44,488 nucleotides of DNA. Origin: an uncultured Lachnospiraceae bacterium (lineage in GTDB: Bacteria; Bacillota; Clostridia; Lachnospirales; Lachnospiraceae). Every line of letters begins with the position of its first letter. Position 1 is the first letter of the stretch. This document shows positions 15,886 to 25,846 of this stretch, one piece after another. Made by a program: the position numbers and the translations under genes. Location of the stretch: positions 1 to 44,488 of the forward strand of contig CAJTJZ010000026.1 of the NCBI GenBank assembly GCA_910576895.1. Reading direction: 5' to 3'. Under the pieces are notes generated by a model, which saw only the letters and a list, made by a program, of their open reading frames with translations, was not told the DNA's origin and ran no database searches.

Positions 15886-15926
15886 AGCATCTCTCTTTCT
15901 TTGAAAACGAATATTTTTTCGTATCT

Positions 15927-15962
15927 TATACTGAACGGTCAGGTTTTTCGACCGTCAGTATA
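15927..15962. repeat. dispersed 36-nt palindromic repeat, copy 2
   Basis: The same stem-loop as at 66-101, with A instead of G as the bulged base and all other 35 positions identical. It lies between recN and the BIG2 gene. On the minus strand there is no T-run directly after the stem, so it is not simply a terminator. Confidence 0.75.
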
Positions 15963-16011
15963 GCATGGACATTTCTATTTTGCAAGTGCTTTTTCTTTCC
16001 TCTCATATAGA

Positions 16012-16047
16012 AAAGATAAAAAGCCCCCGATTCTTATCGAGAGCTTT
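16012..16047 (-). terminator. terminator of the BIG2 gene
   Basis: On the minus strand AAAGCTCTCGAT pairs with ATCGGGGGCTTT through two G-U wobbles around AAGA, followed by a T-run. It starts 17 bases after the stop codon. Confidence 0.85.
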
Positions 16048-16063
16048 CTTTCTTTATAAAATT

Positions 16064-19000
16064 TTATCGAATATCATTTACTCTTACATTGCAAGTTAAG
16101 GAAGCACCATTTACATAAGCTGTAATTACTGTTGTTCCTGCCATCTTTCCTGTTACTAATCCATTTTGACTAACGGTTGCTACTGCTGGATTACTGGAGT
16201 TCCAACTAACATTATAATCTCCTTCATTTCCTCCAGCTTCTAACTTCAATTGGAAAGTATCATATTGTTCTAAAGTACAACTTGTGTAATTTAATCCAAC
16301 AACAGTTACTCCTACCGTTGTTTGTTTTCCACTAGAAGATGTAATCGTAATCGTTGCTGTTCCTGTACTTACTGCTGTCACAGCCCCTGTTCTCTTATTT
16401 ACAGAAGCAACTCTTGGATTATCTGAAGTAAATTTCAATTTATCTGTTGTATCCGCTGGTGTAACGGTAGCAGAAATTGTTTCCTTTCCGCCTTTAATCA
16501 TTATAATATCCTTTTGTCCTGTTAAAATACTAGTTGCAGGAATTTTCGCATAGACACTGATTTTACAAACAGCACTTTTTTTACCATTTACTTTATAATC
16601 GCCTGTAACAGCCGTAATGGTTGCTTCTCCTTCTTTCAATGCAAGCACTTTTCCATTTGTATTCACATAAGCAATGTCTGGATTATCTGAAGTCCATGTT
16701 ACTTTTTTCTGTGTTGCTTTCTTTGGCTTTATTTTTGCTTTTAATTTAATGCTCTTTCCTTCTAACAGACGACTGTAAGATTTATTTAGCTTAATATCAG
16801 AAACAAGCTTAATTGATTTTACCCCACAAGTTGCTGTTAATCTAGAACCATCGGTTGTTTTACAAATAACCTCTGCTTTTCCTTTTCTTAGTGTTTTTAC
16901 AGTAGCTGTATTTCCATCCGTTGATACATTTGTAATTCGGCAAACTTTATTATTGGAAGTCGTCCAGCTTACTCTGCTATTTGTTGCTGCATTAGAATCT
17001 ACAGTTGCTACTATTTTAAATGTCTTGCCAATTCCAAGTTTTTTATTCTTTTTATTTAATGTTAGTGATGTTACTGGCTCTTTTACAATAACAACACAGC
17101 TTGCTTTATAACCACCGTCATTTGTTGTACAAGTTACTAATGTAGTACCTGCTGTTATTCCTGTTACAACTCCTGCTGCAGAAACTGTTGCAATACTAGA
17201 ATCATCACTATTCCAAGTAACTCTTTCATTTGTTGACTTCGCTGGCTCAATCACAGCTTTTAACTCAAAATTTGCTCCTACAAGAATTGTTTGTGATTTA
17301 TAATTTAAGGAAACACCTTTTACTGGCTGTTCCACGGTGACTTCAATTTCAGCAGATAAATTATTATTTGTTGCTGCTGTAATTACTGTTGTACCAGCCG
17401 AAATTGCTGTAATTTTTCCTTCATTTGTAACAGAAGCAATCTTTGCATTCTTTGATTTCCATGTTACTGTTCGATCTGTGGAAGTTGCTGGTGTCAATGT
17501 TGCATTTGCATAATAAACATCACCTACTTGCAAGGAAAGTGAATTTGTATTTAACTTAATTCCTGCTACTTTTTGTTCTACTGTTAAAAGACACATAGCA
17601 GTTGCACCTGATGCTGTCTTTACCATAATATACGTCTGCCCTGCTTTTGAGGCTGTTACTGTGCCATCTTTTACATTTGCAACGGATTTATCTAATGCAG
17701 ACCAAGTAATTTTACTAGCAGTTGCATCTTTTGGTGTTGTATAATAAGTCAAACGACAGCTTTCTCCTACTTGAAGCGTTTTTTGCGTTTCATCCAAGTA
17801 GATACCAGTAATACTTGTTGTAACTGTTACTGTACAATAAGCAATGACTGATGGATTAAATTCTGACTGTACAGAAATCACTGTTTCACCAACAGATTTT
17901 AAGGTTAAAAGTCCATTTGACGATATTGTTGCTACTTTTGTCTTTGTTGATGTCCACTTCAAATTTGTTGCTGTAGCATTCGCTGGCGTATAGGTTGGTG
18001 TCATCTGTAACTGTCCCATAGAAAGCGGTAATGTAATCGCATCTTGTGGAAATTTAATTGCTGTAATTTTTTGTTCTACCGTAATCACGCAAGAACCTAA
18101 AATAATATTATCTGTATTAATTGCTGTAATAACCGCAAGTCCCGGAGCTTTTGCAAGTACGGTCGCTGCTGTTACAGCAGAAGAATCTGTAATTTCGACT
18201 ACTTTTTCATCCGAAGATATCCATTTAAGCGATGGTAATATATTACTTGCTGGAGAAACCTTTGCAAGAATTGTTTTATATTCTCCAACTTCAACGGTTG
18301 CTTTTGCTGGATCAAGTACAACACTTGTGGCTGATTTTGTAACCGTTATTTTACATTTTGCTGTTTTTGCTACTCCTTGATCATCATATTGTGTTGCAAT
18401 TACAGTTACTGTACCTACTTTTAATGCCTTTACTACACCATCTTCAATGGAAATAATCGTTTGCTTTTCTGGATCGGTAGACCATGTAATCGGTGAAGAA
18501 TTATCAATAGCATATAATTTAAACTCTGCTCCCATGACTAAAGTAATATCGGATGCATTTAATGTAAAGTTATCAATAACACGAATGTGAATACTCACCG
18601 TACCAAGATCTTTGCTTTCCATCGTAATGACTCGATATGTATTTTGTGAAATATCTGTAGTAACTGTTGATTTTAACGCTGTTACCTTTCCTGTTTCTTT
18701 ATTTAAAGATAAATAAGGTGAAATATTTAACTCTGTATAATAATTTCCATTTGTGGTTTCAAAATAATTCCCAATATCTTCTATCGGGACATTAAAGCCT
18801 CCTAAGATATCATAGACATCCCCTACATTCATTGTAATATAAGTATCTTTTCTTAAATTTGGTGCTACATCAATATCAAAATACATTAAATTATTAGAAA
18901 TCGGTCGTGTCAGCATAACTTCCAAGGTATGCCCTTCATATAGATCTCTTAAAATACCACGCACTCTATAAAACCCTGTTTTTGCCCTAACCGTTACAAT

Positions 19001-20005
19001 CGCTTTTTGTGTAATATCATTGTAAACAGCCTGAACACCTGTAACATAATCGGACGTTATACCATTTAATTCATCATATACAATTTCTCCCATAACACTG
19101 GAAGACTGCGGCAAACTATCAAACTTTTCTACAATCCAAACAATATTATTCATAGAATCTACATTAGCAGCGTCAAATTCAATATCAACTGCACCACCAC
19201 TAACAACATAAGGCTTACTGCTTAATGGATGGAAACGAAATTCTTTATCATCTCCATCTGCAAAACGACCTTGTGGCATAACATAGACTGTAATGGTATC
19301 CGTTTGAATCTCCGTTCCTTGTGTAGAGACTGTAATCTGTGCAGAACCTGCACCAATTGCCTTTACTGCACCACCAGATACGGTTACAACGCTTTCATTA
19401 CTAGATTCAAAATTTTGCTTTGGACCTAATTTACCAAGTGTACATTTTAATTGATAAACAGAAGTATCTAATCCAAGTGCAGAACCAGAAGATACTGCCA
19501 TAATCAGCTTATTATCTGTAGAATCAACATAAAGCTGGCGGAAACCCGGAATATCACTTTGGCTTTGATCAATTTTTAATGGAACTGTTACCCATACACT
19601 TTGTGTATAATATTTTGTTCCTCCTGCTTCTGCTTTTGCATAACGTACAGTTAAAGTAGTACGTCCCGGGGATATTGCCCGAATCCTAGCATTAATACTT
19701 CCTCCTACGGACTGTGTACTTTCAATATCAATAATTCCCGGATCATCTACTTCCCATGTGACTTTATCACTTTCCAAAGAAAATCCAGCAAGTGGAATTG
19801 CATAAGAGCTCTGTGTCGCTGTTGACATAGTAATCGCTGTAACCTTTTGCGAACTATCTACATTATCCTTATCGGAAATAAAGAAACCTTCCCCGTCTGC
19901 AGCAAAAGACATTCTATAGATACCAGTAATGCCCCCTAAGACACATAAAAAAAACAAAAAAACCCCTACCTTTAATAGGTTTTTACAATTGTACTTTCGT
20001 CCCAT
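16064..20005 (-). CDS. large secreted BIG2 (bacterial Ig-like) repeat protein
   Basis: Extracellular protein of 1313 residues. An N-terminal hydrophobic signal (about 12-32, VGVFLFFLCVLGGITGIY) is followed by about 12 Ig-like units of the BIG2 type. The last ten run without break from about residue 490; each shows the pattern V-W-S-(D/N)-A-V---G-V-A---G-T-I--T. Units near 40-140 and 165-245 are more divergent, and a different domain lies at about 250-480. No LPxTG, S-layer homology or other anchor is seen at the C-terminus. The ATG at 20005 has AAGGAGGG about 11 bases upstream; a TTG six bases earlier is closer to that site and cannot be excluded. BIG2 proteins often bind surfaces or matrix; the ligand here is unknown. 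It is an insertion relative to the usual recN neighbourhood. Confidence 0.88.
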   Translation of the reverse strand: MGRKYNCKNLLKVGVFLFFLCVLGGITGIYRMSFAADGEGFFISDKDNVDSSQKVTAITMSTATQSSYAIPLAGFSLESDKVTWEVDDPGIIDIESTQSVGGSINARIRAISPGRTTLTVRYAKAEAGGTKYYTQSVWVTVPLKIDQSQSDIPGFRQLYVDSTDNKLIMAVSSGSALGLDTSVYQLKCTLGKLGPKQNFESSNESVVTVSGGAVKAIGAGSAQITVSTQGTEIQTDTITVYVMPQGRFADGDDKEFRFHPLSSKPYVVSGGAVDIEFDAANVDSMNNIVWIVEKFDSLPQSSSVMGEIVYDELNGITSDYVTGVQAVYNDITQKAIVTVRAKTGFYRVRGILRDLYEGHTLEVMLTRPISNNLMYFDIDVAPNLRKDTYITMNVGDVYDILGGFNVPIEDIGNYFETTNGNYYTELNISPYLSLNKETGKVTALKSTVTTDISQNTYRVITMESKDLGTVSIHIRVIDNFTLNASDITLVMGAEFKLYAIDNSSPITWSTDPEKQTIISIEDGVVKALKVGTVTVIATQYDDQGVAKTAKCKITVTKSATSVVLDPAKATVEVGEYKTILAKVSPASNILPSLKWISSDEKVVEITDSSAVTAATVLAKAPGLAVITAINTDNIILGSCVITVEQKITAIKFPQDAITLPLSMGQLQMTPTYTPANATATNLKWTSTKTKVATISSNGLLTLKSVGETVISVQSEFNPSVIAYCTVTVTTSITGIYLDETQKTLQVGESCRLTYYTTPKDATASKITWSALDKSVANVKDGTVTASKAGQTYIMVKTASGATAMCLLTVEQKVAGIKLNTNSLSLQVGDVYYANATLTPATSTDRTVTWKSKNAKIASVTNEGKITAISAGTTVITAATNNNLSAEIEVTVEQPVKGVSLNYKSQTILVGANFELKAVIEPAKSTNERVTWNSDDSSIATVSAAGVVTGITAGTTLVTCTTNDGGYKASCVVIVKEPVTSLTLNKKNKKLGIGKTFKIVATVDSNAATNSRVSWTTSNNKVCRITNVSTDGNTATVKTLRKGKAEVICKTTDGSRLTATCGVKSIKLVSDIKLNKSYSRLLEGKSIKLKAKIKPKKATQKKVTWTSDNPDIAYVNTNGKVLALKEGEATITAVTGDYKVNGKKSAVCKISVYAKIPATSILTGQKDIIMIKGGKETISATVTPADTTDKLKFTSDNPRVASVNKRTGAVTAVSTGTATITITSSSGKQTTVGVTVVGLNYTSCTLEQYDTFQLKLEAGGNEGDYNVSWNSSNPAVATVSQNGLVTGKMAGTTVITAYVNGASLTCNVRVNDIR

Positions 20006-20214
20006 CTGCAATCTTTCCCTCCTTATAATTTTAAAAACTTTTTTGAACTGCTAGGAAATTGCTTTGTGCTACGTTTCATTTTCTTTCCAGCGTTTCTTAT
20101 AATATCGACTTATTTTTTACGTTCCTTTAGTTTCTCTTACTTTAAGTATAATAGAAAATTTTGACAATGCCATCATAAAAATGCGGCATCCTTGTAAGAT
20201 TTTTTTATACCTTT

Positions 20215-20943
20215 TTATTCATTCCAGTTATGCCATACTTCCTGCACATCATCATCTTCCTCTAAAAAATCAAGAATACGATTAATATTTTTTATATCCT
20301 CTTCTGAAGAAAGATCAACATAAGTCTGCGGCAGCATTGCAGGTTCTGCACTTGCCATTACAATGCCTTCTTTTTCCAACTTCTCCCGTACTTCACTAAA
20401 GATATTTGGTTCTGTCAAAATAATAAAACTGTCTTCTTCCTCTGTAAAATCTTCTGCCCCTGCATCTAATGCAAGCATCATAAGATCATCTGCATCCATA
20501 TCGCATTCTTCTTTATCAATGATAATCTGTCCTTTCTCATCAAACATATAAGAAACACAACCCTGTGTACCAATACTGCCATGTCCTTTTGTAAAAGCAT
20601 TACGAACATTTGCAGCAGTACGATTTTTATTATCTGTTAAAGCCACAACAATAATTGCTGTTCCCCCCGGTCCATAGCCTTCATAAGTAACACTTTCATA
20701 ATTAACAGAGCTTGCATCTCCAGCTGCTTTTTTAATTCCACGCTCAATTGTATCATTTGGCATATTATTTGCCTTTGCCTTTGCAATAACATCACGAAGT
20801 CTGCTATTATTTGCTGGATCTGCACCACCTTCTTTTACTGCTACTGCAATCTCACGTCCAATAATTGTAAAAATTTTTCCTTTTGCTGCATCATTTTTTT
20901 CCTTTTTGTGTTTAATATTTGCAAATTTTGAATGTCCTGACAT
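20215..20943 (-). CDS. yebC: YebC/PmpR family regulatory protein
   Basis: Protein of 242 residues of the YebC family, starting MSGHSKFANIKHKKEKNDA, the family signature, with DNNRTAANVRNAFTKGHG in the middle. The family was annotated as transcriptional regulators; more recent work links YebC-type proteins to translation through proline stretches. The C-terminus is acidic (FLEEDDDVQEVWHN). GGAGG precedes the ATG. It lies between nadK and the BIG2 gene with gaps of about 100 and 200 bases, so it is probably its own unit or a distal part of the nadK operon. Confidence 0.95.
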   Translation of the reverse strand: MSGHSKFANIKHKKEKNDAAKGKIFTIIGREIAVAVKEGGADPANNSRLRDVIAKAKANNMPNDTIERGIKKAAGDASSVNYESVTYEGYGPGGTAIIVVALTDNKNRTAANVRNAFTKGHGSIGTQGCVSYMFDEKGQIIIDKEECDMDADDLMMLALDAGAEDFTEEEDSFIILTEPNIFSEVREKLEKEGIVMASAEPAMLPQTYVDLSSEEDIKNINRILDFLEEDDDVQEVWHNWNE

Positions 20944-21046
20944 TTTTTTACCTCCAAATAAATTGATTCTTTTCTTCTTTTTTATTGTCTGTTATTTTTA
21001 TTGTAGCACTTTGTTTTCCTAGTTTCAATATTTAATCTTTCTTTCT

Positions 21047-21916
21047 CTATTGAAATTTACTTTTTACTACATCATAAAAACAATGATTTGTTAGTTTTAA
21101 AATCTTTGTTTCTTGAGCTGCCTTTCCAACTTCAATGCGATCTCCTGTCTGCAATAATAATCCCAACCGTCCATCTAATGTAATAACTGCTTCATCTGCT
21201 GCCTCTGCTTTTGTACGTCCTACTTTAAGTTCTACTTGATCAGAAGCATTAATTACCATGCTGCGATTATTTAAAGAATGTGGACAAATTGGCGTAATAA
21301 TGATTGCTTGTACTTGTGGTGCTACAACAGGACCTCCTGCAGAAAGATTATAACTTGTAGAGCCTGTTGGCGTAGACAAAATAACACCATCACCAATATA
21401 AGTATCAAGAAATTGTCCATTAATCGTTAATTCCACGCTAATCATTCTACCGCAAATTCCTCTGCTTATTACAATATCATTCAAAGCTGTTCCAAAATTT
21501 TTTTTCTTTCCGCCATCATAATAAAGTAAACCATGCAACATCATACGCCGTTCTAAAATATAATCATCTTTGATTAATTTTTCAAAAGCAGAAAACATTT
21601 CTTTTTGTTCAATTTCCGTTAAATAGCCAAGTGTTCCAAGATTTACACCAACCATAGGAATACCCATTTCCCTTAAATCACTTGCTGCCTGAATAAATGT
21701 ACCATCTCCTCCAAGGATAATGGCACATTCTGTATCATCTGGAATTTCAGAAATATCTGTTCGTTTTATATCAGAAGATACCGCCTGCAAATCAAATGGT
21801 AAATCTTTTGTAATTAGACAGCTTTTTCCATTTTTTTCAAAAAAATCCTTAATCTGCTTTGAAATTGCATAATCCTGATCTTTTAATGTATTTGTAATAA
21901 TGCAAAACTTTTCCAC
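21047..21916 (-). CDS. nadK: NAD kinase
   Basis: Phosphorylates NAD to NADP; 289 residues. The diagnostic GGDGTFI motif and NLGTLGYLTE are present, with the substrate-binding stretch GDGVILSTPTGSTSYNLSAGG and PICPHSLNNR. The start codon is GTG with AAAGGA 7 bases upstream; no better ATG lies nearby. It follows tlyA closely, so it belongs to the long asp23-to-nadK operon. In related genomes argR and recN usually come next; here yebC and the BIG2 gene do. Confidence 0.96.
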   Translation of the reverse strand: MEKFCIITNTLKDQDYAISKQIKDFFEKNGKSCLITKDLPFDLQAVSSDIKRTDISEIPDDTECAIILGGDGTFIQAASDLREMGIPMVGVNLGTLGYLTEIEQKEMFSAFEKLIKDDYILERRMMLHGLLYYDGGKKKNFGTALNDIVISRGICGRMISVELTINGQFLDTYIGDGVILSTPTGSTSYNLSAGGPVVAPQVQAIIITPICPHSLNNRSMVINASDQVELKVGRTKAEAADEAVITLDGRLGLLLQTGDRIEVGKAAQETKILKLTNHCFYDVVKSKFQ

Positions 21917-21975
21917 AAAATAATCCTTTCTTTTTTGTAATCCTTAAAATACAATTTTATTGCTTTTGTGATAAG

Positions 21976-22809
21976 CTATAACAGAGTATGTGCTTTTTCT
22001 ACAATTTCCACAATAAGTGTCTGCCACTCTTTTGATAATAATTGTTCTTCTTCTTTTGATATATCCTTCTCTATTTTTTGTTTTTTCCTTATATATAAGA
22101 GATATTCAATATTTCCTTCTGGTCCTCGAATAGGAGAATAATCAAGTCCTAAAAGCTCAAATCCATTTTGAATGGCAAAATTAGCTATCTGTTCGATAAC
22201 TTCTATATGTACTGATTTTTCCCGAACAACACCCTTTTTTCCAACCTTTTCTCGACCTGCTTCAAATTGCGGCTTAATTAAACAAACAAGTTCTGCATTC
22301 TCTTTTAAAAGTTCTTTTACTGGGATAAGAACTTTTGTTAAAGAAATAAAAGCGACATCAATAGAAGCAAACTCAATTTTATCTGCAATTTGTTCTGGCA
22401 GAACATAACGAATATTTGTTCTTTCCATTGAAATGACACGTTCATCTTGCCGTAATTTCCAAGCAAGCTGATTTGTACCAACATCCACAGCATAAACAAG
22501 CCTTGCTCCATATTGTAACATACAATCGGTAAATCCTCCTGTAGAAGAACCTACATCCATACAAACAAGACCTGTAATATGAATCTGATATTGCTTCATT
22601 GCTTTTTCTAATTTCAGTCCGCCCCGACTTACATATTTTTGCGTGTTTCCCTTTACTATAATTTCTGCTTTCTCATCAAAAGAAGTCCCTGCCTTATCTT
22701 CCCTTTGCCCATTCACAAATACAATCCCTGACATAATCAATGCCTTTGCTTTTTCTCTAGAAGGTGCAAGATGCTTCTTTACTAAAAGTACATCTAATCG
22801 TTCTTTCAT
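21976..22809 (-). CDS. tlyA: TlyA family rRNA 2'-O-methyltransferase
   Basis: S4-domain RNA methyltransferase of 277 residues (YqxC in Bacillus), of the family that methylates 16S and 23S rRNA ribose in mycobacteria. The S4 domain (about 1-60) starts RLDVLLVKKHLAPSREKAKALI. The FtsJ/RrmJ-type domain follows with KYVSRGGLKLEKA, the SAM motif DVGSSTGGFTD and CLIKPQFE. These give the expected K-D-K type catalytic residues. It is transcribed after dxs and before nadK, the order known from Bacillus and Clostridia. Older annotations call it a hemolysin, which is misleading. Confidence 0.94.
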   Translation of the reverse strand: MKERLDVLLVKKHLAPSREKAKALIMSGIVFVNGQREDKAGTSFDEKAEIIVKGNTQKYVSRGGLKLEKAMKQYQIHITGLVCMDVGSSTGGFTDCMLQYGARLVYAVDVGTNQLAWKLRQDERVISMERTNIRYVLPEQIADKIEFASIDVAFISLTKVLIPVKELLKENAELVCLIKPQFEAGREKVGKKGVVREKSVHIEVIEQIANFAIQNGFELLGLDYSPIRGPEGNIEYLLYIRKKQKIEKDISKEEEQLLSKEWQTLIVEIVEKAHTLL

Positions 22810-22837
22810 AACTATTTTCTTAATTCCTTTTTTATTC

Positions 22838-24709
22838 TTACTTCTTATAGTCTTTATTATTTAAAATTGCTTTACTAATACTTTCTGCATCTAATTGATA
22901 TTGTTTTAAAAGTTCTTCTCTGCTTCCATGTTCAATAAAGGTATCTGGCAATGCAAATACCTGCAATTGTACTAAAAGTTTCTCCTTATGAAGAAAACTT
23001 CCTACTGCTCGTCCAAGTCCTCCCGTTGTAATATTTTCTTCCATTGTTACATAATAAGAATGTTCTTTTGCAAGTTCCTTTAAAAGTTTTGTATCTAAAG
23101 GTTTTAAAAATCTTACATTAACTAAAGAAACAGAATATCCCTGCTTTTTTAAATTTTCTCTAACCTTTACTGCTGTTTCTACCATAGAACCAATGGCCAG
23201 CAATACCAAACCTTTTTCTTTGTATAAAACTTCTGCTTTTCCAAGTTCTAATTCTTTCTGAAAATTAGAAAGTCCTGTATAAGCAGTTCCTCGTGGATAA
23301 CGAATAGCGATTGGATAATTTTGTTTTATAGCAAAAAGAAACATCTCTTTTAATTCCTGCACATTTTTTGGTGCTATAATGGTAAGACCGGGTACAGTAG
23401 ATAAAAAGGAATAATCAAAAATTCCCTGATGTGTTGCACCATCTGATCCAACAATTCCTCCTCGATCAATCATAAATGTTACAGGAAGTCTAGGAAGTGC
23501 CACATCATGCAAAATCTGATCATATGCTCTTTGTAAAAAGGTAGAATATACAGCAAAAACAGGATGAGCACCACCTGCTGCTAATCCTGCCGCAAAAGTT
23601 ACTGCATGTTCTTCTGCAATTCCCACATCAAAAAAACGTTCTGGATAAAGCTCTGCAAATTTAGAAAGTCCTGTTCCCTGTGGCATTGCTGCTGTAATTG
23701 CTGCAAGATTTTGATCTTCCTTTGCCGCCGTAAGTAAAATTTCTGAAAAAGCCTTTGTATAACTGATTTCTGGTTCTTTTTTTGTTTTTCCTGTCCTTTT
23801 ATCAAAAGCATTAATTCCATGAAATTTTGATGGATTCTTTTCTGCTGGTGTATATCCTTTTCCCTTTTTTGTTAAAACATGAATAATGACTGCTTTTTCT
23901 GCACGCTGTGCTATGGTAAGTGCTGCTATCAACTGTTTTATATTATGTCCATCCACAGGTCCAATATAGGTAATACCCATATCTTCAAAAAAAATGCCGG
24001 GAATAAACAGCCGCTTAATAGATTCCTTTGATTTTCTAATTTTTTTAATTAAATTTTCTCCCCCTGTTGGAAGATGTCTTAGTGCATCCTCAATCTCATC
24101 TTTCAGCCCTATATACTTACTGCTTGTTCTAATTTTTCCAAGATAATGTGTCATACCACCAACATTACCTGCAATTGACATTTTATTATCATTTAATATA
24201 ATTACCATATTTGTTTTTAGCGTAGCTGCATTATTTAATGCTTCATATGCTAGTCCACCAGTTAATGCACCATCTCCAATAATAGCACAAACCTTATAAT
24301 CTTCTTTTTTAATATCCCTTGCTTTTACAAAACCTAAAGCAGCAGAAATCGAAGTAGAAGCATGACCTGTATCAAAAGCATCACAAGTACTTTCATTTCT
24401 TTTTGGAAAACCAGAAAGCCCCCCATATTTACGCAATGTAGAAAATTGTTCTTTCCTTCCTGTCAAGATTTTATGTGTATATGCTTGATGGCCTACATCA
24501 AAAATTAATTTATCTTTTGGAAAATCCATGGTAATATGGCATGCCATGGTAAGTTCCACCATACCAAGATTGGAAGCAAGATGCCCTCCTGTTTGGCTAA
24601 TATGATCAACTAAAAACATACGAATTTCTTGTGCCAGTTTTCCATAATCTGCTGGATCTATATTTTTTATATCATTTGCTTTATGAATAGAATTTAAAAT
24701 CCCTTCCAT
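22838..24709 (-). CDS. dxs: 1-deoxy-D-xylulose-5-phosphate synthase
   Basis: First enzyme of the MEP isoprenoid pathway, joining pyruvate and glyceraldehyde 3-phosphate with thiamine diphosphate; 623 residues. The N-terminal part has the DVGHQAYTHKILTGR signature and the ThDP motif GDGALTGGLAYEALNN with NDNKMSIA. The pyrimidine-binding domain has IAEEHAVTFAAGLA and DRGGIVGSDGATHQG. The ATG has GGAAGG upstream. It follows ispA by 11 bases, pairing the first step of isoprenoid synthesis with the prenyl chain synthase. Confidence 0.98.
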   Translation of the reverse strand: MEGILNSIHKANDIKNIDPADYGKLAQEIRMFLVDHISQTGGHLASNLGMVELTMACHITMDFPKDKLIFDVGHQAYTHKILTGRKEQFSTLRKYGGLSGFPKRNESTCDAFDTGHASTSISAALGFVKARDIKKEDYKVCAIIGDGALTGGLAYEALNNAATLKTNMVIILNDNKMSIAGNVGGMTHYLGKIRTSSKYIGLKDEIEDALRHLPTGGENLIKKIRKSKESIKRLFIPGIFFEDMGITYIGPVDGHNIKQLIAALTIAQRAEKAVIIHVLTKKGKGYTPAEKNPSKFHGINAFDKRTGKTKKEPEISYTKAFSEILLTAAKEDQNLAAITAAMPQGTGLSKFAELYPERFFDVGIAEEHAVTFAAGLAAGGAHPVFAVYSTFLQRAYDQILHDVALPRLPVTFMIDRGGIVGSDGATHQGIFDYSFLSTVPGLTIIAPKNVQELKEMFLFAIKQNYPIAIRYPRGTAYTGLSNFQKELELGKAEVLYKEKGLVLLAIGSMVETAVKVRENLKKQGYSVSLVNVRFLKPLDTKLLKELAKEHSYYVTMEENITTGGLGRAVGSFLHKEKLLVQLQVFALPDTFIEHGSREELLKQYQLDAESISKAILNNKDYKK

Positions 24710-24720
24710 TGATACCCTTC

Positions 24721-25629
24721 CTATTTTCTGCGGTCAATTAATGACTGGAACAGCATACATAAAAAAGAATCTTTAAATCCCATTTCTTCCATAATAAGTA
24801 TTGCCTGTTCTGATAGCTCTTTTACAACAGCCTCTGCCTGTTCTAGTCCTTTTAATGTTACATACGTAGTTTTTTGATTCTTCTCATCACTATGTATTGG
24901 TTTCCCAAGTTCCTCCGAAGTACTAGAAATATCTAAAATATCATCTTTAATTTGAAAAGCAAATCCAATCAGTGTTCCTGCCTTCTCAAGTTTTTCCTGC
25001 CTCTCTTTATCTGCTCCTGCAAGAATTGCTCCAATTAATAAAGCTGCTTCCAGTAATGCACTCGTTTTTAATTGATAAATAAACTCTATATAAGAAAGAG
25101 GGATTTCTTTTCCTGATGCTTCTACATCAACAACTTGTCCACCAAGCATTCCATAAATTCCCGCTTTTTTTGCTAAAATTTTCATAGCCTCTGCCACTTG
25201 TTTATATTCTTCTAAAGTTTCACAAAAAGAAAAAGACTTTTGTGCTGTTTCAAAGGCAAAATTTAATAAAGCATCCCCTGTTAAAATTGCTATATCCTCT
25301 CCATAGACAATATGTGTTGTTTTCTTACCACGACGGTATTCATCATTATCCATTGCAGGAAGATCATCATGAACAAGAGAATAGGTATGAATCATTTCCA
25401 GTGCTGCCATAAAAGGTTCTAAAAGTTCTCTCTTTTTTCCATTGCATAAAAAAAACGACTCCTGCATCATCAGTGGACGCAGGCGTTTTCCTCCTGCTGT
25501 CAGGCTGTAATGCATAGCGTCCATAATCTTTTTTTGAAATCCTTCTACTTTTGGAAGATACAATAAAATCATTTGTTCTATTTCCTCTGATTTCTTTTTT
25601 AATTGTTCCCCAAATACCTCTTTTGTCAT
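24721..25629 (-). CDS. ispA: polyprenyl (farnesyl/geranyl) diphosphate synthase
   Basis: Class I prenyl transferase of 302 residues that condenses IPP with allylic diphosphates to make farnesyl diphosphate. The first aspartate-rich motif DDLPAMDND starts at D88 and is followed by RRG. The second, DDILD, is near residue 230 after FQIKD. GGKRLRP for IPP binding is present near 46-52. It overlaps xseB by 4 bases and precedes dxs, the order seen in Bacillus and Clostridia. Confidence 0.95.
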   Translation of the reverse strand: MTKEVFGEQLKKKSEEIEQMILLYLPKVEGFQKKIMDAMHYSLTAGGKRLRPLMMQESFFLCNGKKRELLEPFMAALEMIHTYSLVHDDLPAMDNDEYRRGKKTTHIVYGEDIAILTGDALLNFAFETAQKSFSFCETLEEYKQVAEAMKILAKKAGIYGMLGGQVVDVEASGKEIPLSYIEFIYQLKTSALLEAALLIGAILAGADKERQEKLEKAGTLIGFAFQIKDDILDISSTSEELGKPIHSDEKNQKTTYVTLKGLEQAEAVVKELSEQAILIMEEMGFKDSFLCMLFQSLIDRRK

Positions 25630-25826
25630 ATGGATGCTTCCTCCTCTAATATAATTAATTTCTTTTCCACTTTATCAACGGCTGCATTACAGTATTTTAA
25701 TAATTTCATTCCTTCCTGATAAAGCTGAAAAGATGCTTCTAAGCCAATTTCTTCATCTTCCAGCTTTGCAAGAATTTCCTGCAACTGTTCCATTGATTTT
25801 TCTAATGTTTTTGTTTCCTTTGCCAT
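25626..25826 (-). CDS. xseB: exodeoxyribonuclease VII small subunit
   Basis: Small subunit of exonuclease VII, 66 residues, the usual size. It forms the helical hairpin expected of the family: LEKSMEQLQEILAKLEDEEIGLEASFQLYQEG is recognisable in part (residues 8-39), followed by GMKLLKYC. It partners XseA, which lies directly upstream. The end overlaps the ispA start by 4 bases, suggesting translational coupling. Confidence 0.95.
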   Translation of the reverse strand: MAKETKTLEKSMEQLQEILAKLEDEEIGLEASFQLYQEGMKLLKYCNAAVDKVEKKLIILEEEASI

Positions 25827-25846
25827 AAGCTGCCCTCAATTCTTTT

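Noticed and set aside
16064..20011. The BIG2 Ig repeats as a tandem DNA repeat array
   Set aside because: The units are similar only at protein level and differ widely in DNA sequence; there is no tandem nucleotide repeat.
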